A stretch of 34,264 nt of DNA from Halomonas saccharevitans (GCF_900116405.1 NZ_FPAQ01000036.1:1-34264), one strand, 5' to 3'. Counted from the first letter of the stretch, positions 23,996 through 32,691 are shown. The notes: generated from the letters alone by a model not told the origin. Translations and numbers: made by a program.

Positions 23996-25636
23996 TCAGT
24001 CCGACGGGCCGGTCTCGAGCCGCTGGCGCAGCTGGAACTTCTGGATCTTCCCCGTCGAGGAGGTGGGCAGCGGGCCAAAGACGACCTTCTTGGGCACCTT
24101 GAAACGGCTGATATTCTCCCGGCAGAAACCGATCAACTCGCCTTCGCTCAGCTCGCTGCCAGGGCGCAGCTGGACGAAGGCGGCGGGAACTTCGCCCCAC
24201 TTGGCATCCGCCATCGCCACGACCGCCACCTGTTCGACATCGGCGTGCCGCTGGATGATGTCCTCGACCTCCAGTGAGGAGATGTTTTCCCCGCCCGAGA
24301 TGATCACGTCCTTCAGCCGATCACGAATCTTTATGTAGCCATCCGGCTCCATCACCGCCAAGTCACCGGAGTGGAACCAGCCGCCGGCGAAGGCTTCACG
24401 GGTGGCGGCTTCGTTTCGCAGGTAGCCCTTCATGACGATATTGCCGCGGAACATGATCTCGCCAACAGTCTGGCCGTCGGCGGGGACGGGGTCCAGCGTG
24501 ACCGAGTCGAGCACCGCGATGCTTTCCTGCAGTGGATACGTCACGCCCTGACGGCCATTGAGCCGGACCCGCTCCTCCAGGGGAAGCTGATCCCAGCCAT
24601 CCTGTTTGACGCAAATCGAGGCGGGCCCATAGGTCTCCGTCAGGCCGTAAACGTGGGTGAGTTCGATGCCGATCTTTTCCATCCGCTTGAACACGGATGC
24701 AGGCGGCGCCGCACCGGCGATCAGCCCGGAGACCCTGTGCTCGATCATCGCCTGCGACGCATCGGCCGCATCGGCGATCATGGCGTGGACGATGGGGGCT
24801 CCGCAGAAATGGCTCACCCCGTGCTGCCCGATCAGCTTGAGAATCTGCTCGGGGTCCACGCGCCGCAGGCAGACGTTGGTACCGCCGATGGCCGCCAAGG
24901 TCCACGGGAAGCACCAACCGTTGCAGTGAAACATCGGCAGGGTCCACAGGTAGACCACCGAGGCGGGAAGGTTCCAGGCCAGCACGTTGCTGGTCGCGTT
25001 CAGGTAGGCGCCGCGATGGTGGGTGACGACCCCCTTGGGGTTGCCGGTGGTGCCCGAGGTGTAACCCAGCGCAATCGCGTCCCACTCGTCGGCGGGTAAC
25101 TGCCACTCCTCCCACACCGGCTGATCGGCCAGCAGCGTCTCGTAGTCGAACTCACCGATGGCGCGCTCAACGCCCTGGCTCGGATCAGGCACGTTGATCA
25201 CCGTGGGCGCCGGCCCTTCCAACCGGGCCAGGGCCTTTTCGACCACGTCAACGTACTCAGGATCCACCAGCAGCAGGCGCGAGCGGCTATGTTCGAGAAT
25301 AAAGGCCACCGCCTCCGGATCGAGGCGGATGTTGATCGCATTCAACACGGCGCCCACCATGGGTACGCCGAAGTGAGCTTCGTACATGGCGGGGACATTC
25401 GGCAGCATGACGGCCACCGTATCGCCTCTGTTGACGCCGAATTGCCTCAACATGGAGGCTAGTCGACAGCAGCGGGCATAGGTCTGCTGCCAACTGTAAC
25501 GGGTCTCGTTGTAGATCAGCGCCGTCCTGTCGGGATATACGGCGGCCGCCCGTCTGATGAAGCTCAAGGGTGAAAGCGAGACATAATTCGCCGCATTTTT
25601 CTCGAGAGCATCATTGTAATGGCAGGTTTCACTCAT
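23996..25636 (-). CDS. Acyl-CoA ligase (adenylate-forming), candidate DmdB-like
   Basis: 546 residues; ATG 25636 with AGGGG upstream; a longer start lacks a ribosome site. It activates a carboxylic acid as acyl-AMP and then acyl-CoA. Seen: P-loop-like YTSGTTGNPKGVV, the middle YGLTETYGP motif, FHSGDL-like FHSGDLAVMEPDGYIKIRDRLKDVIISGGENIS hinge region (key residues GDL, D, R, K) and the C-terminal catalytic Lys in SSTGKIQKF. The length and medium-chain style N-terminus are those of the ligase group that contains DmdB (methylmercaptopropionyl-CoA ligase) as well as many medium-chain and aromatic acyl-CoA ligases, so substrate is unproved. The dmd context supports methylmercaptopropionate. A 16-bp repeat array lies upstream of its start. 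Confidence 0.88.
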   Translation of the reverse strand: MSETCHYNDALEKNAANYVSLSPLSFIRRAAAVYPDRTALIYNETRYSWQQTYARCCRLASMLRQFGVNRGDTVAVMLPNVPAMYEAHFGVPMVGAVLNAINIRLDPEAVAFILEHSRSRLLLVDPEYVDVVEKALARLEGPAPTVINVPDPSQGVERAIGEFDYETLLADQPVWEEWQLPADEWDAIALGYTSGTTGNPKGVVTHHRGAYLNATSNVLAWNLPASVVYLWTLPMFHCNGWCFPWTLAAIGGTNVCLRRVDPEQILKLIGQHGVSHFCGAPIVHAMIADAADASQAMIEHRVSGLIAGAAPPASVFKRMEKIGIELTHVYGLTETYGPASICVKQDGWDQLPLEERVRLNGRQGVTYPLQESIAVLDSVTLDPVPADGQTVGEIMFRGNIVMKGYLRNEAATREAFAGGWFHSGDLAVMEPDGYIKIRDRLKDVIISGGENISSLEVEDIIQRHADVEQVAVVAMADAKWGEVPAAFVQLRPGSELSEGELIGFCRENISRFKVPKKVVFGPLPTSSTGKIQKFQLRQRLETGPSD

Positions 25637-25734
25637 GGTCTTACCCCTGTTATTTTTTAAGTAAGGGTTTGCAATCCAACCTTTCAATCGGCGCGACGGC
25701 CGTACCAAGCCATTAGCTGTTCATCTGTCATCAC

Positions 25735-25794
25735 CCCTATCACTCACCATCCCTATCAATCACCATTCCTATCAGTCGCTCCCCCTATCAACGG
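25735..25794. repeat. 16-bp tandem repeat array with invariant CCTATCA
   Basis: Three full and one partial unit with an exact 16-base period: CCCTATCACTCACCAT (25735-25750), CCCTATCAATCACCAT (25751-25766), TCCTATCAGTCGCTCC (25767-25782) and CCCTATCAACGG (25783-25794). CCTATCA is kept in all. The array fills the middle of the 220-base gap between the crotonase gene stop and the ligase start, about 100-160 bases upstream of the ligase start codon. It could be an operator array on one face of the helix (one and a half turns per unit) or a small VNTR. Confidence 0.85.
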
Positions 25795-25856
25795 CCACGC
25801 GTCCATAGGAACCACGGCCTGACCGGCACTACGGCTATCTGCCGCGAACCGTGGCG

Positions 25857-26657
25857 CTAGCGGCCCGGCTGTTCCCAGACGGGTTTGCGCTTGGCAAGAA
25901 AGGCATCGATTCCCTCGCCTGCGTCCGGGCTCATCATGTTCTCGGCCATCACGTTGCCGGCAAAGTCGTAGGCGTCGGCCAACGCCATCTGACGCTGAGG
26001 ATGAAACATGGCCTTGCCAAAGCGCACGGCCGCAGGACTCTTGCCAAGGATCGTCTCCACCTTATCGGCCACGGCGGCATCCAGATCGGCATCCGCGACG
26101 ACGGCACTCACCAGCCCCCACTCCAATGCCGTATCCGCATCGATAAATTCTCCGGTCACCAGCATGTCGAACGCCCGCTTGGGAGAAACGCTGCGTGACA
26201 GCGCCACGGCGGGGGTCGAGCAGAACAGGCCCACGTTGATGCCCGATACCCCGAAGCTGGACGATTGGGCGGCGATGACCAGATCGCAGCTGGCCGCCAA
26301 CTGGCACCCCGCCGCCACGGCCATGCCCTGGACCTGGGCGATAACCGGCACCGGCAGCGCGACGACACTCTTCATCACCCGGCTGCAGTTGCGAAACAGC
26401 TCCTGGTAATAGGAATGGTCGGGATTTGCACGCATCTCCCGCAGGTCATGGCCGGCGCAAAACCCTCGCCCTGCACCTTTGATCACCACACAGCGGACAG
26501 CGGGATCGGCGGCGATCGCATCCAACTCTTGCTGCAATGAGGCAAGCACTGCTTCGGAGAGCGTGTTGAATTTATCCGGTCTATTCAACGTGAGATAGAC
26601 GGCCCCTTCCTTGTCATCCCTGAGAAGAACACTTTCTGGAGACTGACTGTTATTCAT
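25857..26657 (-). CDS. Crotonase/enoyl-CoA hydratase family protein (ECHDC3-like)
   Basis: 266 residues; ATG 26657 with GGGAG upstream. The fold is crotonase: RGFCAGHDLREMR near 64-76 builds the CoA/oxyanion site, and VQGMAVAAGCQLAASCDLV (109-127) the second oxyanion segment. In true hydratases two glutamates act on the substrate; the equivalents here appear to be Q119 and G139 (in SSFGVSGINVG), so both are missing. This and the GLFCSTPAVALSR stretch match the ECHDC3-like branch, whose activity is not settled. It heads the minus-strand unit with the CoA ligase. A role as MTA-CoA or acryloyl-CoA hydratase (DmdD/AcuH) is suggested by context but weakened by the missing residues. Confidence 0.87.
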   Translation of the reverse strand: MNNSQSPESVLLRDDKEGAVYLTLNRPDKFNTLSEAVLASLQQELDAIAADPAVRCVVIKGAGRGFCAGHDLREMRANPDHSYYQELFRNCSRVMKSVVALPVPVIAQVQGMAVAAGCQLAASCDLVIAAQSSSFGVSGINVGLFCSTPAVALSRSVSPKRAFDMLVTGEFIDADTALEWGLVSAVVADADLDAAVADKVETILGKSPAAVRFGKAMFHPQRQMALADAYDFAGNVMAENMMSPDAGEGIDAFLAKRKPVWEQPGR

Positions 26658-27347
26658 AAATGACTCCCGCCAGAGATGGCTGATTAACTGCTCTTTATCG
26701 TCACCTCGGCGGTGATCGAGTGACGCTAGGAAAAGTGCCGCTAGCCCCCAGCATGGATACTGGATATCTTTTCCCGACATCATGGCTGCGCCGAAGGTGA
26801 TCTAGGGGGACAGCACGACACCTATCGCCTCCGTCCCTTTTTTCGTTTCGCTCCGGGTAGCCGACTGAGCTATCTTTCTTTGCCAGCTTCGCCAGCGGAT
26901 GACGAGCCGACAGGCCGACTCGGAGAGGCATCCTGCCTCACGATACCTTCAGCGTAAGTGATCCAGGAAAGCCTTGGAAAGCGACGATTTCTAAGCCGCT
27001 GGATTAGCCTGGCTAACGCGAAGACACCCGGCAACGGCGATGATTGCCTGGGTGCACCACCCACCTTCACTCCCTATTCCCCGCGGGCCGCCAGCCAACC
27101 CACATGGATTACGAAAAATAAGCCAAACACTTAGAAACTCTCGCTTTACCGCTGGATCGCCTCACGAGTAGCTTGTATCTGGTAAATGGCCTCCAGACCG
27201 TCACACTGCAAACCACGACAACTTTTACACCTATACACCTAGCTCGACAGGCGTTAACAGCCTGGACAGCGACCATAGCCAAGCGCGACGACGTCCCCCA
27301 TCACGGCACGCCTGGAAAAACCAGGCACCTGGAACATGAGGCGCCCC
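26658..27347. promoter_or_regulatory. 690-base intergenic region between divergent units
   Basis: No coding region is supported. It must hold the promoters for the minus-strand crotonase-ligase-fdh-metF unit and for the plus-strand flavoprotein gene. A TCACC-TCGGC-GGTGA inverted repeat lies at 26701-26715, 44-58 bases upstream of the crotonase start, a position that suits an operator. I could not define convincing -35/-10 pairs. Confidence 0.4.
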
Positions 27348-28796
27348 ATGAGCGAATCCACGATGAAAACCATTAATGTTGAATACGCGATCATCGGTGC
27401 CGGCACCTCTGGACTTGGCGCCTACTCTAAGATCAGTCGCAAGACTGACAGCGTGTTGATGATCCAGGACGGTCCCTACGGGACGACCTGCGCGCGGGTC
27501 GGCTGCATGCCCAGCAAGTTGCTGATCACCGCGTCCGATTACGCGCACCACCTGACCACCAGCGATTTCTTCGGCGTGTCATCCGAAGGTCACGTGGATG
27601 GACACAAGGTGTTCGAAAGATTGCGCCGAGAGCGAGATCAGCGCTTTGTCGCCAACAATCTTCGCTACGTCGACAAGATCCCGCCCCATCACAAGCTCGA
27701 GGGGCGCGCCAGGTTTATCGGACCGGGCCACCTCAGGGTAGGCGACTCCGTCGAAGTCAAAGCGGAAAAGTTCATCCTCGCCTGCGGCTCCAGGCCGGCG
27801 GTGAGCCAGGTGTTCGAGCCCGTCATGGAACGCGTACTCACCAGTGATACGGTATTTGAGCTGGAGGACCTTCCCCACTCGATAGCGGTGATCGGTATGG
27901 GCGTTATCGCACTGGAACTGGGGCAGGCACTCCACCGGCTCGGCGTCGACACGACCATCTACGGCCGCTCCGGAAAGATCAACGCCCTCACCCACCCGGA
28001 CATGCAGCAGGAAGCGCTCGATATCCTCAGCGCCGAACTGGATATCTACCCCAGCGGCCAGGTGGTAAGCACGTGGCAAGATGCTGAAGGTGCCTGGATC
28101 GAGTTTGAACAGCCGAACGGCCAGCGGGTCACCAAGGTGTTCGACAGGGTACTGGTCGCCACGGGGAGGATCTCCAATGTTGATCAGCTGGGGATGGAGC
28201 ATACCGGCGCGGAATTCACCGAAGCGGGCAAGGTCGTATTCGACCCGCAGACGATGCTCTGCTCCGACTCCCCCATTTTCATCGCCGGCGATGCGTCCGA
28301 ATACCTGCCGGTGTGGCATGAAGCCTTCGATGAGGGGCGTATCGCCGCCGATAACGCCTTGAACTACCCGGACCCGGTGCCAGTGGACCGTAGGCCGCCA
28401 TTGATGGTGTTCTTCACCGACCCTCAGATCGCCATCATCGGGCAGAGCTTTCGGGAACTTGAAGGCCTGGAGATCGTGATAGGAGAGCTACCCTTTGCCA
28501 GCCCCCGTCATGTGGTATGGAACAAGGTCGAGGGACGTATTCAGGTCTATCTGGACGCGCGCACCGGCGTGATCCTGGGGGCCGAGCTGCTTGGCTACCA
28601 GGCCGAACACCTGGCGCACCTGCTTGCCCTGGCCATCACCCACAGCATGACCGCCGAGCAGGTACTGATGATGCCGGTCTATCACCCCAGTGCCGAAGAG
28701 CTGTTAAGGGATGTGCTGATCGATGCCAGGGAGAAGCGTCGGGTCTATGCGGCTGAAACCATGATTCATTCAAACTCGGTCCCGGCATACTCATAA
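27348..28796 (+). CDS. Dihydrolipoamide-dehydrogenase-like flavoprotein disulfide reductase
   Basis: 482 residues from ATG 27348 (GAGG seven bases upstream); ATG 27336 and 27363 are alternatives. FAD-dependent pyridine nucleotide disulfide oxidoreductase, class I. Seen: N-terminal FAD motif IIGAGTSGLGAY (15-26), redox pair C48-x4-C53 (TTCARVGCMPSK), NAD(P)-binding VIGMGVIALELGQAL, second FAD motif IFIAGDA and the C-terminal H446-P...E451 active-site base. All catalytic parts are intact, so it should be active. Unlike housekeeping Lpd it is not next to pyruvate, 2-oxoglutarate or glycine-cleavage genes. It may serve a lipoylated or thiol partner of the C1 region, or accept electrons from it. 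Mercuric reductase is unlikely, since the N-terminal HMA domain and C-terminal CC are absent. Confidence 0.88.
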   Translation: MSESTMKTINVEYAIIGAGTSGLGAYSKISRKTDSVLMIQDGPYGTTCARVGCMPSKLLITASDYAHHLTTSDFFGVSSEGHVDGHKVFERLRRERDQRFVANNLRYVDKIPPHHKLEGRARFIGPGHLRVGDSVEVKAEKFILACGSRPAVSQVFEPVMERVLTSDTVFELEDLPHSIAVIGMGVIALELGQALHRLGVDTTIYGRSGKINALTHPDMQQEALDILSAELDIYPSGQVVSTWQDAEGAWIEFEQPNGQRVTKVFDRVLVATGRISNVDQLGMEHTGAEFTEAGKVVFDPQTMLCSDSPIFIAGDASEYLPVWHEAFDEGRIAADNALNYPDPVPVDRRPPLMVFFTDPQIAIIGQSFRELEGLEIVIGELPFASPRHVVWNKVEGRIQVYLDARTGVILGAELLGYQAEHLAHLLALAITHSMTAEQVLMMPVYHPSAEELLRDVLIDAREKRRVYAAETMIHSNSVPAYS

Positions 28797-28855
28797 AACA
28801 GCCCTGAAAATGGTGAATGGCATCTTCTCTGTAAGTCGTTAATGTCTGCGACCAA

Positions 28856-28960
28856 CCTGATTCGAGAGGGCCATTCGCTATGATCGCCGCGCTTGGTGGC
28901 CACCTCGGCCATCCACGCAATCTGCGGCGTGTCTGCCGCCTCCTGTGGCTCACGAAACCT
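28856..28960 (+). pseudogene. Possible remnant of an IS4-type transposase C-terminus
   Basis: One frame reads PDSRGPFAMIAALGGHLG followed by a degraded basic stretch and RLLWL, which recalls the end of IS4/Tn5-like transposases (lakmI..lGG.lGR...LW.GL). No upstream transposase body is present, and the rest of the 508-base gap 28797-29304 carries no convincing gene. Recognition rests on a short motif only. Confidence 0.3.
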
Positions 28961-28961
28961 T

Positions 28962-28973
28962 TTGACACGTCAA
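28962..28973. promoter_or_regulatory. Inverted repeat TTGAC-AC-GTCAA in the gap before the Lrp-type gene
   Basis: A perfect 5-2-5 palindrome that contains a consensus -35 hexamer TTGACA (28962-28967), followed by an AT-rich stretch (AATAAAAACATGTACTTATCGATATAAAA). It could be a promoter with an overlapping operator, about 330 bases upstream of the Lrp-type gene. Confidence 0.35.
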
Positions 28974-29304
28974 CAATAAAAACATGTACTTATCGATATA
29001 AAAGGCGTTCAACTCATGAGCTCTAGCATGATCCCGACCGGCTTGAACCAGCTGCTGGTAGCGTCTGCTATAGTACTGTACAGCGGGAATGAGTTCCTTG
29101 CGTGCGAGAACCTCGGCAACCACTGTAAATCGAATCACTGATCTACCCTGGCGTGCTGCATCTTCATCCTAGCTCATACTCCCGGTCAATATTCCCTTCA
29201 GATTGTTCTCGATCTCAAGGCGCAGTATCTAACATCGGAACATACCTCCGCCTTACTCCTGAGCCAGCGCCTACGCTGGGTGTCACAATGGAGGATCAGA
29301 ACAA

Positions 29305-29796
29305 ATGAGAAAAATCGCCATCGATGCTGCAGACATCCGCATTCTTTGCGCAGTGCAACATCACGGCCATCTCAGCAAAATAAGACTTTCAGAGATCGTC
29401 AATCTTTCCCCGACACCGTGCTGGATTCGTTTCAACCGATTAAGGGAAGCCGGGTTGATACGCGGATACTATGCGGACATCGCGCTCGATAAGATCGCAG
29501 ATGTCACCAGGGTTATTGTTACCGTTTCACTCAAGGAGCATCGGAAGTCGGTCTTTGAGCGTTTCGAGAATCACATCAAACAGGTAGACGAGATCATCGA
29601 ATGCACGGCGACGGGAGGAGGAATGGATTACATCTTGAAAGTCGTGACGCTTAGTCTCCCCGCTTTTCAGGATGTGATGGATGAACTTCTTTCAGCGGAT
29701 TTAGGAATCGAACGCTACATGACCTACATCACCACCAGAGAGATCAAATCTTCTCAACTCAACATTACCAACCTGACGACCAGCCCAAACAACTGA
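29305..29796 (+). CDS. Lrp/AsnC-family transcriptional regulator
   Basis: 163 residues; ATG 29305 with GGAGG at 29290-29294. The N-terminal helix-turn-helix covers about residues 5-50 (DAADIRILCAVQHHGHLSKIRLSEIVNLSPTPCWIRFNRLREAGLI), with the family's usual start I-D-x-x-D-x-x-I-L. Residues ~65-150 are the RAM/ActR effector domain (VIVTVSLKEH, ATGGGMDYILKVVTLSLPAFQDVMDELL). The family senses amino acids or related small molecules and often controls neighbouring genes. It is last in the C1 region and is fairly AT-rich like dmdA and purU, so it may belong to the same acquired set. Target genes and effector are not known. Confidence 0.92.
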   Translation: MRKIAIDAADIRILCAVQHHGHLSKIRLSEIVNLSPTPCWIRFNRLREAGLIRGYYADIALDKIADVTRVIVTVSLKEHRKSVFERFENHIKQVDEIIECTATGGGMDYILKVVTLSLPAFQDVMDELLSADLGIERYMTYITTREIKSSQLNITNLTTSPNN

Positions 29797-29941
29797 ATCG
29801 AAAGAAGCTTTTTTCGGCTCTTCGTCACACCAGATGGATCTTGTGTGGCCCAGCATGCACACACGCCAGCGTGGTTACTGCAAAGCGCAGGGCGCGGCCG
29901 CCGACCATAGCGCCCTGTAACCTCACCTCACTCTCTTCGCT

Positions 29942-30283
29942 TCATGCTGATCGCGCCGCCAGCACCTGCTCTAGCTCCTGCCGATAGGCCGCCTCGTGAC
30001 ATGCCGGGTCGGCGGGGAAGCGGCCGAGTTCGACGGCCAGCTCGAAGAACCCCAGACGGGGCAGCTCGCCCCGACGGCTGACCACCAGGGCGGCGATCAG
30101 CGGGCGCCCGGCGGCCACATCGTCACGCATCAGCGCCTCAAGGGCCAAGGCGACACGCTGGACGGTGCGCGGCGGCGAAAGTCCCAGCGCCTCGGCCGCC
30201 TGCTGGTAGGTAATCGGCACGCCCTCGTCAGGCAGGCTCGTCAGCAGCTCACGCAGGCGCGCGGCCAGCTTGGGGTCGGGCAT
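29942..30283 (-). CDS. Small conserved protein with winged-helix-like N-terminus, function unknown
   Basis: 113 residues from ATG 30283 (no clear ribosome site; start uncertain). The first half, [43 protein letters not shown], reads as a helix-turn-helix. The second half, [28 protein letters not shown], resembles the surroundings of the active site in MGMT-like DNA-binding domains but has no cysteine. I do not recognise a characterised family. It stands alone, divergent from the phosphodiesterase gene. Confidence 0.6.
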   Translation of the reverse strand: MPDPKLAARLRELLTSLPDEGVPITYQQAAEALGLSPPRTVQRVALALEALMRDDVAAGRPLIAALVVSRRGELPRLGFFELAVELGRFPADPACHEAAYRQELEQVLAARSA

Positions 30284-30496
30284 CGTCTGGGATCTGGGCG
30301 GAGAAATCATGGGTCGGCTCACTCGGTGGATGGGCTTCACGGGAATGCCGGAGAAGGCGCCAAGAGGCTTTTCACGGGTCGCCTGCATGGTAATCGCCGC
30401 ACGGGAAGGCGTCGAAGGGCTGTCACCAGCAGTGCACGGGAGCTCTGCTACGCTGAGCGAGTCACTCCACCACTCAAGCGACTCGCGAGGCGAATC

Positions 30497-31843
30497 ATGA
30501 AAAGGACTTACCGCATGAGCAGGACCGGCGCGCTGCCACGGATGGGCCTGGCGCTTGCCCTGGGTATCGTCGTGGCACTGGCCTCGGCGTCCGCGCTGGC
30601 CGTCAGCCCGGAGAAGATCAGCGCCGTCGAGGCGGCCCAGAACGTCACCCTGGGGCCTCGCCCGCTGTTCCTGATTCAAGACATGGACGAGGGCACCCAG
30701 CGCGAACGCCAGCTCAAGGAGACCCTGATGCGCTGCGCCGCCGGCACCGAGCAGTGGCAGCGCCGGGACTTCTCGATCGGCCATCGCGGGGCGGCCATGC
30801 AGTTCCCCGAACACACCCGCGAATCGTACCTGGCGGCGGCGCAGATGGGCGCCGGCATCGTGGAGTGCGATGTGACTTTCACCGAGGAGAAGGCGCTGGT
30901 GTGTCGCCACTCCCAGTGCGACCTGCACGCCACGACCAACATCCTCGAGACGGAGCTGGCCAATCAGTGCAGCGTGCCGCCGGCCTTCGATCCCGAAACC
31001 GGCGCGCTGACCAATGCCGAGGCGATCCAGTGCTGCACCAGTGACATCACGGTGTCCGAGTTCAAGAGCCTGGAGGGCCGCATGGACGGCGTGAACACCG
31101 AGGCCAGTAGCCTCGCGGGCTATCTCGACGGCACGCCCGGCTGGCGCACCGACCTCTACGCCACCCGCGGCACCCTGATGACCCACGCAGAGAGCATCGA
31201 ACTGTTCCGGTCGCTTGGCGTGCGCATGACGCCGGAGCTCAAGGCGCCGGGCGTGCCGATGCCCTTCGATGGCATGAGCCAGGCCGACTACGCCCAGAAG
31301 ATGATCGATGAGTACAAGGACGCCGGCGTGGCGGCCGAGGACGTTTTCCCGCAGTCGTTCAACCTGGATGACGTGCGCTACTGGATCGACAACGCGCCCG
31401 AGTTCGCCGGTCAGGCGGTCTACCTGGATGGCCGCTACGATGACGAGACCTTCGACCACCGTGATCCGGCGAGCTGGGCGCCGAGCATGGATGCGCTCGC
31501 CGAGCAGGGCGTGAAGATCCTCGCTCCGCCGATGTGGATGCTGCTCGAGGCCCGCCCCGAGGCCGGAGAGAACGAGGAGCGTATCGTGCCCTCGGTCTAT
31601 GCCGAGCGTGCCAAGGCGGCCGGACTCGAGCTGATCGCCTGGACCTTCGAGCGTTCCGGCCCCCTCAGCGAGGACGGCGAGTGGTACCACCAAAGCGTCG
31701 ATGCGGTCGTCGACAACGAAGGCGACAAGCTGCTGGTGCTGGACGTGCTGGCCAAGGATGTGGGGATCATGGGCCTGTTCTCGGATTGGCCGGCGACCGT
31801 GACCCTCTACGACAACTGCCTCGATCCCGAGCCCGCTACCTGA
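30497..31843 (+). CDS. Secreted glycerophosphodiester phosphodiesterase family protein
   Basis: 448 residues; ATG 30497 with GAGG at 30487-30490. Residues ~1-35 are a signal peptide ending SALA, so the protein is periplasmic or exported. It hydrolyses glycerophosphodiesters to glycerol-3-phosphate and an alcohol. GDPD catalytic residues are readable: H96-R97 (SIGHRGAA), E105 in PEHT, E123 and D125 (ECDV), H138 and the later ELKAP. The domain is longer than in bacterial GlpQ because of an insertion after H138 with paired cysteines (CSVPPAF, CCTSD). It may thus be one of the larger extracytoplasmic forms. The DUF1499 gene follows after 19 bases, probably on the same transcript. Confidence 0.88.
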   Translation: MKRTYRMSRTGALPRMGLALALGIVVALASASALAVSPEKISAVEAAQNVTLGPRPLFLIQDMDEGTQRERQLKETLMRCAAGTEQWQRRDFSIGHRGAAMQFPEHTRESYLAAAQMGAGIVECDVTFTEEKALVCRHSQCDLHATTNILETELANQCSVPPAFDPETGALTNAEAIQCCTSDITVSEFKSLEGRMDGVNTEASSLAGYLDGTPGWRTDLYATRGTLMTHAESIELFRSLGVRMTPELKAPGVPMPFDGMSQADYAQKMIDEYKDAGVAAEDVFPQSFNLDDVRYWIDNAPEFAGQAVYLDGRYDDETFDHRDPASWAPSMDALAEQGVKILAPPMWMLLEARPEAGENEERIVPSVYAERAKAAGLELIAWTFERSGPLSEDGEWYHQSVDAVVDNEGDKLLVLDVLAKDVGIMGLFSDWPATVTLYDNCLDPEPAT

Positions 31844-31862
31844 CGCCACCACGAGGATCGAC

Positions 31863-32633
31863 ATGACGTCACACCGCTCGCTTTCCACCCATAGAGGCCA
31901 GGGAGTGGCCTTCAAGGTGGCCATCGCCGGGGGCATCCTGGCCTGCCTGGCCGCGCTGTCCATGGCCGGGGCCGGGCCGACCTTCCGCCTGGAGATGCTC
32001 TCGCTCGGCGAGGCCTTCAGCATGCTGCGCTACGGGGCCTTCGTCGCCCTCGCCGCCGCTGGGCTGGGCGCGGTGAGCCTGCTCATCGCCGCCTTCACCC
32101 GCCGCGCGCTGCCGGCAGTGCTCGGCTCGCTGGTGATCCTGGCCGGCCTGGCGCTGGTCGCGGTGCCCTGGCTTCAGATCGATCAAGCGCGCTCGGTGCC
32201 GCCCATCCACGATATCACCACCGATCTCGAGGATCCGCCCGCCTTCGAGGCACTGGTCGAGGCGCGCAAGGCCGCGCCCAACGCCGTGGCCTACCCCGGC
32301 GAGACAACCGCGAAGCAGCAGCGCGAGGGGTATCCGGCGCTCGGCCCGCTGGTGCTAAAGGCGCCGCTCTCGGAGGTGCAGGAAGCCGTCGAGGCCGAGG
32401 CTCGCGAGGCCGGCTGGGAGATCGCCGCGGTAAGCGACAGCCGGCTCGAGGCCACCGACACGACCTTCTGGTTCGGCTTCAAGGACGACGTGGTGATCCG
32501 CCTGCGCGAAACGGCCGACGGCGTTCGGGTGGACATGCGCTCCGCCTCGCGGCTCGGCACCAGCGACGTGGGCACCAATGCGTCGCGTATCCGGGCCACC
32601 CTCGACGCCCTGGAGGCGCGAGTGAGCGGCTGA
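31863..32633 (+). CDS. DUF1499 membrane protein
   Basis: 256 residues; ATG 31863 with GAGG upstream. Three hydrophobic segments lie in the N-terminal part, at about 17-36, 55-78 and 84-102. The C-terminal ~130 residues match DUF1499 as I know it: YPALGPLVLKAPLSEVQEAVEAEAREAGWEI, then DTTFWFGFKDDVVIRLRE and VDMRSASRLGTSDVGTNASRI. The function of the family is not established. It is co-directional with the phosphodiesterase gene 19 bases upstream, and a strong hairpin follows. Confidence 0.88.
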   Translation: MTSHRSLSTHRGQGVAFKVAIAGGILACLAALSMAGAGPTFRLEMLSLGEAFSMLRYGAFVALAAAGLGAVSLLIAAFTRRALPAVLGSLVILAGLALVAVPWLQIDQARSVPPIHDITTDLEDPPAFEALVEARKAAPNAVAYPGETTAKQQREGYPALGPLVLKAPLSEVQEAVEAEAREAGWEIAAVSDSRLEATDTTFWFGFKDDVVIRLRETADGVRVDMRSASRLGTSDVGTNASRIRATLDALEARVSG

Positions 32634-32668
32634 GCCGGCACACAGCCCCTCCAGAAGCGACACGTGCG

Positions 32669-32691
32669 AGCGGCGGCCCTGGGCCGCCGCT
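32669..32691. terminator. Strong GC hairpin after the DUF1499 gene
   Basis: AGCGGCGGCC (32669-32678), loop CTG, GGCCGCCGCT (32682-32691): a perfect 10-bp stem 36 bases after the stop, without a real T-tract. Confidence 0.6.

Noticed and set aside
25735..25794. CRISPR array
   Set aside because: The 16-bp units abut each other without unique spacers, and there are no cas genes.
26850..26872. tRNA-like D-arm on the minus strand (TAGCTCAGTCGGCTACCC)
   Set aside because: No T-arm with GTTCGA, no anticodon stem and no matching acceptor arm follow, so it is not a tRNA gene.
27348..28796. Mercuric reductase
   Set aside because: No N-terminal HMA domain and no C-terminal cysteine pair; the nearby mer genes are absent.
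30284..32023. Upstream extension of the small minus-strand protein gene to a 693-codon frame
   Set aside because: The extra part is antisense to the phosphodiesterase gene and has no recognisable domain; the conserved-looking protein begins near 30283.
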